Source: Deltaproteobacteria bacterium (lineage in GTDB: Bacteria; Bdellovibrionota; Bdellovibrionia; JABDDW01). Taken from it: 29,653 nt of DNA. Made by a program: the position numbers and the translations under genes. Location: NCBI GenBank assembly GCA_013287405.1, contig JABDDW010000014.1, forward strand, positions 1 to 29,653. Reading direction: 5' to 3'. Positions 21,512 through 28,475 of the stretch are shown piece by piece (position 1 is the stretch's first letter; each line of letters begins with the position of its first letter). The notes under the pieces are model-generated. The model saw only the letters and a list, made by a program, of their open reading frames with translations, was not told the origin of the DNA and searched no databases.

Positions 21512-22132
21512 TTAATGTGACCGGTTCGAGTGGCTTTGACCACGGCCTGAGCCTCCCCGTCCACCGCCATGGCCGGCTCGTCCACCTTTAATTGCGATCT
21601 CTCGTCGCTCCTCGGGATCCATAGCGGCAAAGCCTCGGCGATTCTGGCTGCGGTTCGAACTATGCTCTTCATAATCATTGGTGTCATAGTCTTCGTCGCG
21701 GTTGGATGAGCGGGAACTGTAACGTTTATCGTCGTCATCTTCGGATTCATAACTTCGTCCACGTGCGCCGTGAGTGGCTCGTCCACCCATGCTTGCAATT
21801 TCACGCTGCTCTTCCGGGTCCATTGACGCAAACCCTTGCCGACCATGCTGGCGAACTCCTCGTTCTTCATAATCGTTGTCTTCGTCGTTATAACGGCTAG
21901 AGGAAGGACGGGATTTATAACTTCGCCTATCGTCGTCATCTTCATCGGATTCATAGCTTCGTCCACGGCTCCCGTGGCTTGCCCTGCCTCCCATACTTGC
22001 AATTTCGCGTTGCTCTTCAGGGTCCATTGACGCAAACCCTTGCCGACCATGCCTTCGGTTACTTTGTCGCTCGTCATTGTCACGTCGTCTATTATCGCGT
22101 TCGTCATATTCTTCTTCATAACGTGGTACCAT
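21512..22132 (-). CDS. KGG-repeat stress-induced protein
   Basis: This 206-residue, very hydrophilic protein contains three KGG (GsiB-like) repeats of the form GFASMDPEEQREIASMGGRA: residues 32-51, 100-119 and, with IKGGRA, 168-187. Between them lie acidic Asp/Glu runs and Arg/Ser-rich stretches, and the tail is Gly/Arg-rich (GGGRGGSGRG). Proteins with these repeats accumulate in general stress and desiccation responses and are probably disordered hydrophilins. The frame extends to 22198, but ATG 22132 is preferred, with AAAAAAGGAG eight bases upstream. A long open frame from 22218 to 21490 overlaps in another phase, but its sequence only mirrors the repeat and is rejected. Confidence 0.85.
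   Translation of the reverse strand: MVPRYEEEYDERDNRRRDNDERQSNRRHGRQGFASMDPEEQREIASMGGRASHGSRGRSYESDEDDDDRRSYKSRPSSSRYNDEDNDYEERGVRQHGRQGFASMDPEEQREIASMGGRATHGARGRSYESEDDDDKRYSSRSSNRDEDYDTNDYEEHSSNRSQNRRGFAAMDPEERREIAIKGGRAGHGGGRGGSGRGQSHSNRSH
21743..22051 (-). repeat. Tandem 204-bp coding repeat within the KGG gene
   Basis: Two copies of a unit with nearly the same DNA (22051-21947 and 21847-21743) are offset by 204 bases. A third, more divergent copy of the motif lies at 21637-21569. The near identity of the first two units suggests recent duplication or gene conversion. Confidence 0.7.
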
Positions 22133-22426
22133 TTTTGAACTCCTTTTTTGGCGCGTCGCACCCTGGTTAAATATTTTTTCTTTAAATTTACTTTGCAAAT
22201 TCTTTGCCCGCTTCCCACTCAGGCACTAAGTGCTGCCAGCATTTCTGTTGACGCCGATCCCACGGAAAAAAAGTTGACCGCGAGAATCGGTTCAAGTCCT
22301 TTTCGATGGAGCGCCAAATTGCCCAGATCTGTGGCAAATTGACTTACTTATAAAAAACATTCTGGAAGAGATCTTTCGAATCGCAGGGCCACGTCCCAGT
22401 TGGGTGCATTAAATGGGTCGGTTAAG
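22133..22426. other. 294-base intergenic region
   Basis: This lies upstream of the KGG gene and downstream of the USP gene (both on the minus strand). It holds the KGG-gene ribosome binding site and an AT-rich stretch near 22167-22200 that should contain its promoter. I see no gene, strong hairpin or clear promoter hexamer pair in the rest. Confidence 0.5.
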
Positions 22427-23341
22427 TTATGAGTGGCGTCTTAACACCCAAACGGGGCATTGGGCCTGTCTTACAACTTTTCTCGTAATGGCCCCAAAGA
22501 GGGTTGTTGCTAGTGTTCCGCTCTGAGCACCGGTCGCGATAAGGCCTATATTATTTTTATTGGCGTAAGAGAGAATAGCTTCAGAAGTGTCTGTTGTTTC
22601 TGTGTCCAAATATGTCTTAACTTGGATCCCCTGCGATTCGGCGATCTTCGCCCATTCATCTAGAGATTCTTGCTTTTTTTCTTGAAGGTACTTCATTCCA
22701 TCTCGATAAGAGACCCAAACTCCTCCAAAGGGAGCGATGGTCGATTGAATAATAGGATCTACTATAGGGCTCAGATGGTGAAACAGCGTCACCTTCGCAT
22801 TAAGAGTCTTCGCCAGTCGCAGCGCATTATGAAAAGCGTAGGAAGAATCATCACTGAAGTCTGTTGGGAAAAGGGTTTCATCCCATCTGGGGATTTGATC
22901 AAAGTTTTGCCCTACAACAAGAACGGGCAAGTGACTTTGAAGAAGGAGGGTTTCGGCAAAACTTCCGAGCATAGCTCGATTAACTCCCTTTCTCCCGTGA
23001 CTGCCAACGGCGATAAGATCCGCCCCATTTTTCTCAGCATGGCTGATAAAGTGTTTAACGATTTGAGTCTGTGAAAAACTAGGAGCGACAATAACCCTCG
23101 GACGATACACACCTGGGATACTGATTTTATTTAGAAGCACTGTCATCTTGTCGTCACCAATCTTTTTCATGACCTCGACAGTGTCTGCCAAAAGAACCGG
23201 AGCCACGTCTGATCCTAAACAAAAAACAGGATGTATTTCGGCTTTTAGCTTCCCGTTTAAAGAGGCCAGCGTCTCTCCCACAAAAATATTTGTTTTGAGA
23301 CCGTCTTCAAATGCATCAAATGCCCAAAAAATCTTAGTCAT
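22427..23341 (-). CDS. Tandem universal stress protein (UspA domains)
   Basis: This 304-residue protein has two UspA domains (about 1-145 and 152-304). The first has the nucleotide-binding loop GSHGRKGVNRAMLGSFAE (113-130), fitting the G-x2-G-x9-G-S pattern of ATP-binding USPs. The second begins ETLFPTDFSDDS and ends with GAQSGTLATTLFGAITRKVV (271-290), a more degenerate loop. Tandem USPs help survival under starvation, hypoxia or oxidative stress. It starts 12 bases after the alcohol dehydrogenase gene with an AAGGAGAT site, so they are co-transcribed. It is clearly paralogous to the protein at 27379-28275 (shared GRKG-x4-LGSFAE). Confidence 0.93.
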   Translation of the reverse strand: MTKIFWAFDAFEDGLKTNIFVGETLASLNGKLKAEIHPVFCLGSDVAPVLLADTVEVMKKIGDDKMTVLLNKISIPGVYRPRVIVAPSFSQTQIVKHFISHAEKNGADLIAVGSHGRKGVNRAMLGSFAETLLLQSHLPVLVVGQNFDQIPRWDETLFPTDFSDDSSYAFHNALRLAKTLNAKVTLFHHLSPIVDPIIQSTIAPFGGVWVSYRDGMKYLQEKKQESLDEWAKIAESQGIQVKTYLDTETTDTSEAILSYANKNNIGLIATGAQSGTLATTLFGAITRKVVRQAQCPVWVLRRHS

Positions 23342-23353
23342 AGAGATCTCCTT

Positions 23354-24400
23354 TTATGGGGTGATGGCCACCTTTAAGACGCCATCTCGCTGATTAGCAA
23401 ATAAATCGTAAGCTTTTTCAATTTCATCTAATTTAAAGCGATGGGTTACAAGGGTTTTGAGGTCAACACTTCCCGCAGCGACAACATTAAGGAGCCTTCG
23501 CATTCGTTCCTTACCCCCAGGACACAAGGTCGTGACGACTTTGTGATCTCCCAGCCCTGCAGCAAAAGCGTCAAGGGGCAGAGTTAATTTACCCGAATAC
23601 ACACCAAGGCTAGAGAGAACCCCTCCTGGTTTGAGTACACGGAGGCAGGATTCAAAAGTTTGTTGGGTGCCAAGGGCCTCTATGGCCACATCAACGCCGC
23701 GTCCGTGGGTCATGTTTTTAATCACCTCAACTGGATCCCTGGTTTTATGATTTATAGTTGTGGTCGCCCCGAGGCGAGAAGACATCTCAAGACGTTTTTC
23801 AAGACTATCGATCGCAAAAATTTGACTTGCTCCTTTGAGTTTGGCTCCCGCTGTGGCGCAAAGACCGATAGGACCTTGGGCAAAAACAGCAACGGAGTCC
23901 CCAATACGTATTTGGCCACTTTCGGCTCCGCTGAAGCCAGTACTCATAATATCGGGACACATCAAAACTTGCTCATCACTCAGTTGGCTTGGTACTGAGG
24001 TGAGATTGGCCATAGCATTTGGAACGAGCACATATTCAGCTTGGCAGCCATCTATTGTGTTGCCAAATTTCCAACCACCCATAGCATGACCTCCGCATTG
24101 GGAGTGATGGCTCTCAAGGCAAGGATTGCACTGACCGCAAGGGGTGATCGCGCCAACGATCACTCTTTGACCGATCTCATAACCGGTAACTGCCACTCCC
24201 AGAGCCGCCACTGTACCTACAGGTTCGTGACCTATAGTTAGACCAGGTTTCACTGGATATTCGCCCTTCAAAATATGCACGTCAGTCCCGCAGATTGTGG
24301 TTGTGGTGATTTTCAAAAGGGCGTCAGTAGGCCCGACTTCGGGGATGGGTTTTTCTTGAAGTTCAATTTTTCCAGGTCTTACAAATACAGCGGCTTTCAT
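23354..24400 (-). CDS. Zinc-dependent alcohol dehydrogenase (MDR family)
   Basis: This 348-residue medium-chain dehydrogenase binds catalytic zinc with Cys37 (ICGTD), His58-Glu59 (GHEPVG) and probably Asp150 (MCPDIMSTGF). Structural zinc would be held by Cys88, Cys91, Cys94 and Cys102. The Rossmann nucleotide-binding domain starts at VAVFAQGPIGLCA, with an acidic residue at the end of the second strand (FAID), which suggests NAD rather than NADP. The presence of Asp150 resembles secondary-alcohol (isopropanol-type) dehydrogenases. The gene heads an operon with the USP gene; the pair, plus a CoA-transferase and another USP nearby, suggests a fermentation or low-oxygen stress response. It has a good GGAGAAA site. 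Confidence 0.92.
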   Translation of the reverse strand: MKAAVFVRPGKIELQEKPIPEVGPTDALLKITTTTICGTDVHILKGEYPVKPGLTIGHEPVGTVAALGVAVTGYEIGQRVIVGAITPCGQCNPCLESHHSQCGGHAMGGWKFGNTIDGCQAEYVLVPNAMANLTSVPSQLSDEQVLMCPDIMSTGFSGAESGQIRIGDSVAVFAQGPIGLCATAGAKLKGASQIFAIDSLEKRLEMSSRLGATTTINHKTRDPVEVIKNMTHGRGVDVAIEALGTQQTFESCLRVLKPGGVLSSLGVYSGKLTLPLDAFAAGLGDHKVVTTLCPGGKERMRRLLNVVAAGSVDLKTLVTHRFKLDEIEKAYDLFANQRDGVLKVAITP

Positions 24401-24516
24401 TTACAATTTCTCCGTTTGTCGAAGGTCTTCTTATGTTTGAGCACCTTCCATGCCATCTTAATAAAGAATTACGGAGACTTTACGGTGATTCGTCGGACTA
24501 TTTGGCATAAGCGGGC

Positions 24517-24531
24517 TTGACAATTTGTCTC
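24517..24531. promoter_or_regulatory. Shared element copy 1: TTGACAATTTGTCTC
   Basis: This lies in the divergent region between the ADH-USP operon (start 24400) and the three-gene signalling operon (start 24643). The core GACAATTTGTC is a perfect 11-base palindrome. It matches the element at 28376-28390 at 13 of 15 positions; the two differences are T/A changes at its centre. Confidence 0.55.
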
Positions 24532-24642
24532 CGCTGAGTTGAAAAGCGCCCTTAGAAAGCCAGGTTTGATGGCCTATGACCTGCAATTGACACCCCTTTA
24601 GCAACTTGTTAGGCTGCGTTATTCACGATTAAAGGAAACTGA

Positions 24643-25761
24643 ATGGCTCCCGACGGGCGTGCTCAATTAGAAAAAACGACCCGCGATCTTAAGAATATAA
24701 GATACGCTTTGGACAGATCGGCTATCGTTGCTATTGCTGACCGGGTCGGAAATATAACCCATGCCAATGACAAGTTTTGCGAAATTTCAAAATATTCAAG
24801 AGAAGAACTTATAGGAAAAAATCATCGCATCATTAATTCAGGCTACCATCCAAAAGAGTTCTTCGCCGACCTCTGGAAAACCATTTCTAGCGGCAAAATT
24901 TGGGAAGGCGAAATTAAGAATAAAGCCAAGGACGGAACATACTACTGGGTCTACACAACCATTGTTCCTTTTCTCGACGATCAAGGGAAACCATTTGAGT
25001 ATGTCTCAATAAGATATGAAATAACGCAAAGAAAAGAAGGCGAAGAACAACTGAAATCGTACGCCCAAAAACTTGAAGTCAGTAACCGTGAACTTCAAGA
25101 CTTCGCCTCTGTTGCGGCACACGACCTTCAAGAGCCTTTGCGAAAGATTCAAGCCTATGCAGATCGGCTGTCGGTAAAATATAAAGAAGCTGTAGGAGAA
25201 GAGGGTCGGGATTTTCTGGACCGGATGCTCAAGTCAGCAAGCCGCATGCAGAGACTTATTGACGATCTTCTTACTTATTCAAGAGTCACATCAAAGGCTC
25301 AACCCTTCCTTCCGACAAATCTCAATGAAGTCATAAAAGATGTACTGGCTGATCTGGAGGTCAGGATTGAGAAAACAAAGGCCAAAATTAATATTGAAGA
25401 GCTTCCTGATGTCGACGCAGACAGCCCTCAAATGCGCCAACTATTTCAAAACCTCTTGGCTAACGCTCTCAAGTTCCATAAAGAAGGCGACACCCCTGTC
25501 GTGACCGTTAAAGCTAGCACAAGAGGGAATTTGGCAACTATTGAAATCTCTGACAACGGAATTGGATTTGATGAAAAATACCTAGACCGTATTTTTACAA
25601 TCTTCCAGCGACTTCATGGCCGCAATGAATACGAAGGCACAGGTGTTGGCCTCTCTGTGTGCAGAAAGATTGCCGAACGGCATGGCGGACAAATCACGGC
25701 ACGTTCAAAAGTGGGACATGGTGCTACATTTATAGTTACCATTCCGATAAGACAGAGATAA
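24643..25761 (+). CDS. Soluble PAS-domain histidine kinase
   Basis: This 372-residue cytoplasmic kinase has a PAS/PAC region (about 20-133): RSAIVAIADRVGNITHANDK, then KFCEISKYSREELIGKNHRI, and the PAC end YVSIRYEITQRK. A short coiled coil follows, then HisKA with His160 in AAHDLQEPLRK, the phytochrome-like variant. The ATPase domain shows NLLANALKFH (N box), ISDNGIGF and EGTGVGLSVC. The PAS domain resembles redox- or light-sensing types, but no cofactor residue can be claimed. The gene is first of three; next are a single-domain receiver and a REC-kinase, the common phytochrome/Rcp1-like order without the phytochrome. Start has AAAGGAAA upstream. Confidence 0.93.
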   Translation: MAPDGRAQLEKTTRDLKNIRYALDRSAIVAIADRVGNITHANDKFCEISKYSREELIGKNHRIINSGYHPKEFFADLWKTISSGKIWEGEIKNKAKDGTYYWVYTTIVPFLDDQGKPFEYVSIRYEITQRKEGEEQLKSYAQKLEVSNRELQDFASVAAHDLQEPLRKIQAYADRLSVKYKEAVGEEGRDFLDRMLKSASRMQRLIDDLLTYSRVTSKAQPFLPTNLNEVIKDVLADLEVRIEKTKAKINIEELPDVDADSPQMRQLFQNLLANALKFHKEGDTPVVTVKASTRGNLATIEISDNGIGFDEKYLDRIFTIFQRLHGRNEYEGTGVGLSVCRKIAERHGGQITARSKVGHGATFIVTIPIRQR

Positions 25762-25799
25762 ACAAGTGGGCCATGGGCCTCACGTAAAAGGAGAACGAA

Positions 25800-26261
25800 A
25801 TGACGGACGCACCAAAACCCATCACCATTCTTATTGCTGATGATGATTCAGACGATAGGGATATGATCAAAGACGCCATGAAAGAAAATCGCTTGGCTAA
25901 TGATTTGAAGTTCGTCGGCGATGGTGAAGAACTCATGGACTATCTTTTGAGAAAGGGGAAATATAATTCCCCACAATCTTCACCACGACCCGGCCTCATT
26001 CTTCTTGACCTTAATATGCCCAAGAAAGATGGAAGGGAAGCCCTTAAAGAGATTAAGTCCAATCCAGAGTTAAAATCAATTCCCGTTGTCGTTTTGACAA
26101 CCTCTAAAGCGCAAGAGGATATCTATAGAACTTATGACCTGGGCGTAAATTCGTTCATCACAAAGCCCGTGAAATTTGAAGCCTTAGTGAGTATCGTCCA
26201 TGACTTGGGGAAATATTGGTTTGAAATTGTAGAACTCCCATCCGCAGTTAAGCAGGGTTAG
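25800..26261 (+). CDS. Single-domain response regulator (Rcp1-like)
   Basis: This 153-residue receiver protein has no output domain. Acidic residues Asp14-Asp16 (IADDDSDD), phospho-Asp70 in LILLDLNMPKKDGREAL, Thr100 and Lys122 (FITKPV) make a complete active site. The longer loop before Asp70 (KYNSPQSSPRPGLILLD) and the C-terminal segment DLGKYWFEIVELP are typical of the Rcp1 type that pairs with phytochrome-like kinases. It is probably a phosphate shuttle between the PAS kinase upstream and the REC-kinase downstream, or a competitor. AAAAGGAG precedes the ATG; spacing is 38 bases to the kinase gene and 5 bases to the next gene. Confidence 0.95.
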   Translation: MTDAPKPITILIADDDSDDRDMIKDAMKENRLANDLKFVGDGEELMDYLLRKGKYNSPQSSPRPGLILLDLNMPKKDGREALKEIKSNPELKSIPVVVLTTSKAQEDIYRTYDLGVNSFITKPVKFEALVSIVHDLGKYWFEIVELPSAVKQG

Positions 26262-26266
26262 GCAAA

Positions 26267-27382
26267 ATGGCCCGATCTTCCTCAGAGGTCTTAAAAATAC
26301 TTCTTATTGATGATGACGAAGATGATTATTTTGTTATAAAAAACCTTCTCTCAGAGATAAAAGACACCAAATACCAAATCGATTGGGTTAACCATTTTGA
26401 CAAAGCCAAGGTTTTTTTGAAGGATCCCTCCTACGATGCTTGTCTATTGGATTATCGCCTCGGAGAAAAAACGGGAATTGATCTTCTTCAAGAAGGTCTA
26501 AACAGCGCCTCAAACTTCCCTTTTATTTTATTAACGGGATTTGGAGACCGAGAAATAGATCTTAAAGCCATGAAGACTGGCGCTTCTGATTATCTCGTGA
26601 AAGCCAATCTTAATTCTCAGCTTCTTGAGCGCTCCATCCGTTATGCCATTTATCGAAAAAAAACGGAGGCTCAAATTATAGTTCAAGACAGGATGGCTTC
26701 AGTGGGCCTCTTGGCGTCAGGCCTTGCTCACGAAATAGGCACTCCTATTGGGATCATTCGGGGGCGAGCTGAGCTCTTAAAAACTCAAAGTTCGAGTCCA
26801 GAGGTGAAAACAACTTCGGATACCATAGTTGGTCAAATCGACCGAATCTCAAAACTTGTAAAGTCTCTCCTTAATTTGGCACGAGGGACCAAAGTTGAAA
26901 ATTTAGGTGCAGTAGGAATCAATAAGCCCATCGAAGAAGTCCTTGAACTCATGCAACATGAATTTCGTAAAAATAACATCACTGTTCATAACGAGCTTCC
27001 TTCTGATATGAGAATGGCTGTTGTGGCCCAGGCTGAACCCTTACACCAGGTGATTTTAAACCTCCTCATCAATTCAGTTCACGCTATCGAAACCTCCAAG
27101 AAATCAGATTCGACGAGAGACCACTTCATTCGCATCGTGGAAAATCATAACGATCAAAGTTGGACCATAAACATCGAGGATTCCGGCTGCGGAATTTCAA
27201 AAACCAATCTCAGCAGCCTGTTTAAACCCTTTTTTACCACAAAAGAAATTGGTCTCGGAACTGGATTAGGGCTTGCGACAAGCTACAACATTATTAAATC
27301 TTGGGGTGGTTCTATATCCGTTAAAAGTCAAGAAGGTCAGGGAACTACGTTCAGTATTACGCTTCCTAAGGCTAAAACCTAA
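26267..27382 (+). CDS. REC-histidine kinase
   Basis: This 371-residue protein has an N-terminal receiver (about 8-128) with Asp62 in ACLLDYRLGEKTG and Lys112 in DYLVKANL, followed by a HisKA domain with His155 in LAHEIGTPIG and an ATPase domain with NLLINSVHAIE, EDSGCGIS and GTGLGLATS. There is no membrane segment. In such proteins phosphorylation of the receiver tunes kinase activity. As the operon has no DNA-binding regulator, the output must lie elsewhere. It starts 5 bases after the receiver gene with a weak ribosome binding site, so coupling is likely. Its stop overlaps the convergent USP gene by 4 bases. Confidence 0.93.
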   Translation: MARSSSEVLKILLIDDDEDDYFVIKNLLSEIKDTKYQIDWVNHFDKAKVFLKDPSYDACLLDYRLGEKTGIDLLQEGLNSASNFPFILLTGFGDREIDLKAMKTGASDYLVKANLNSQLLERSIRYAIYRKKTEAQIIVQDRMASVGLLASGLAHEIGTPIGIIRGRAELLKTQSSSPEVKTTSDTIVGQIDRISKLVKSLLNLARGTKVENLGAVGINKPIEEVLELMQHEFRKNNITVHNELPSDMRMAVVAQAEPLHQVILNLLINSVHAIETSKKSDSTRDHFIRIVENHNDQSWTINIEDSGCGISKTNLSSLFKPFFTTKEIGLGTGLGLATSYNIIKSWGGSISVKSQEGQGTTFSITLPKAKT

Positions 27383-28275
27383 TTCATGGCTTTAGGACCA
27401 CAAATCCAAACTGGAAAAAGATTGCTTCTAAATACTTCTCTGGCCACACTCCCAAAGAATATCGCTCCCACCCGCCCACTATTTGAAGCCATTCCAACAA
27501 AGCGAACTGATTCTCGTTTGGCTATATCAACAATCGATGGAGCGATATTTGGGAAGGCGCCAACATACTCAATAACAAATTTTGATTTCAACCCCAGTGG
27601 CTTTGTTTTTTCTAAAAATTTTTCGGCCAACTTCTTAGCCTCTTCTTCCTGCATGGAGCAGTAATCATCAGGGATAATAGTGCTAGAGGATGGAAGTGAG
27701 ATCGCGTTGTAAATTATGACTTCGGAGTTCAAAAATTTAACGTGTTCTAAGAGGGTATCAAAGGCTTGCTCTGAATGTTTAGAAAAATCAGTGGAGAATA
27801 AGACTTTATTCATGCGCTGTTCCGTCGGCGTGCCATTTTGGTGAGTAAGAAAGTAGAGAGGGCACTCGCTGTGGAGCATTAAACTCTCCGCAAAACTGCC
27901 TAAGATAAAACGGTCAAAGCCCTTTCTTCCTCTAGAAGAAACGATAATCATATTCGCACCGATCTCTTTAGAATAAAAGGTCAACCTCTTCGTCAAGGCT
28001 TCCGTTGAAGAATCTGCAGTCATCAAAATTTCGGGTTTAAGATTTCCCTTAAAACCCAAGTCCTGAAGATAATTTTCCACCGCTTTTTCTAGAGAATTAA
28101 TCTTCTCTACCGTCAGGTGGTTTTGGTCGACCATATATACAGGTTGTATTTGAACTCCATTTTCGTTTACCCACGACTGAAGGCTTCTGACCTCAAAAGG
28201 ATGGGGCTTGAGCTTACCCTCGAAGGGATCAATAGCCCAAATCACTGTATTTAAATTCCCTTGTCTTTTTAGCAT
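27379..28275 (-). CDS. Second tandem universal stress protein
   Basis: This 298-residue protein has two UspA domains (about 1-145 and 155-298). The first contains SSRGRKGFDRFILGSFAESL (113-132), the same motif as the USP at 22427-23341, although the first glycine of the nucleotide loop is Ser113. The second begins NKVLFSTDFSKHSEQ and ends with ASNSGRVGAIFFGSVAREV. The start has a GAGGAG site. It is divergent from the CoA-transferase gene and convergent with the signalling operon (4-base overlap). A copy of the shared TTGACAWWWTGTCTC element lies 100 bases upstream. Confidence 0.92.
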   Translation of the reverse strand: MLKRQGNLNTVIWAIDPFEGKLKPHPFEVRSLQSWVNENGVQIQPVYMVDQNHLTVEKINSLEKAVENYLQDLGFKGNLKPEILMTADSSTEALTKRLTFYSKEIGANMIIVSSRGRKGFDRFILGSFAESLMLHSECPLYFLTHQNGTPTEQRMNKVLFSTDFSKHSEQAFDTLLEHVKFLNSEVIIYNAISLPSSSTIIPDDYCSMQEEEAKKLAEKFLEKTKPLGLKSKFVIEYVGAFPNIAPSIVDIAKRESVRFVGMASNSGRVGAIFFGSVAREVFRSNLFPVWICGPKAMN

Positions 28276-28355
28276 TTAAGACTCCTCATATTTGACCTTC
28301 AGCAAGGAGTAGGCCCTTTCGATCACCACTATAAGAGAGCTGAATGTAATCCTTA

Positions 28356-28403
28356 AGACATTGTAAGCATTGACTTTGACAAAATGTCTCAGGAGACATT
28401 GTA
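28356..28403. promoter_or_regulatory. Repeat-rich divergent regulatory region
   Basis: The region between the second USP gene and the CoA-transferase gene carries AGACATTGTA twice (28356-28365 and 28394-28403), a perfect 8-bp inverted repeat AATGTCTCAGGAGACATT (28383-28400), and the shared 15-base element at 28376-28390. The overlap of direct and inverted repeats suggests a multi-site operator for a dimeric regulator. Confidence 0.55.
28376..28390. promoter_or_regulatory. Shared element copy 2: TTGACAAAATGTCTC
   Basis: This matches the element at 24517-24531 at 13 of 15 positions. It lies 100 bases upstream of the second USP gene and 86 bases upstream of the CoA-transferase gene. TTGACA could also act as a -35 hexamer, but no good -10 follows at 17 bases. 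Confidence 0.55.
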
Positions 28404-28475
28404 GGAACCTATTTAATTATCGGCGAGACATGGCGCTTCCTTTGCTGAAGTTAAAACGTTGCGAAGGAGAAAAAT

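Noticed and set aside
21490..22218. A 242-residue open frame on the minus strand overlapping the KGG gene
   Set aside because: It is an out-of-phase reading of the repetitive KGG gene; it lacks recognisable domains, and the KGG phase has the ribosome binding site and family motifs.
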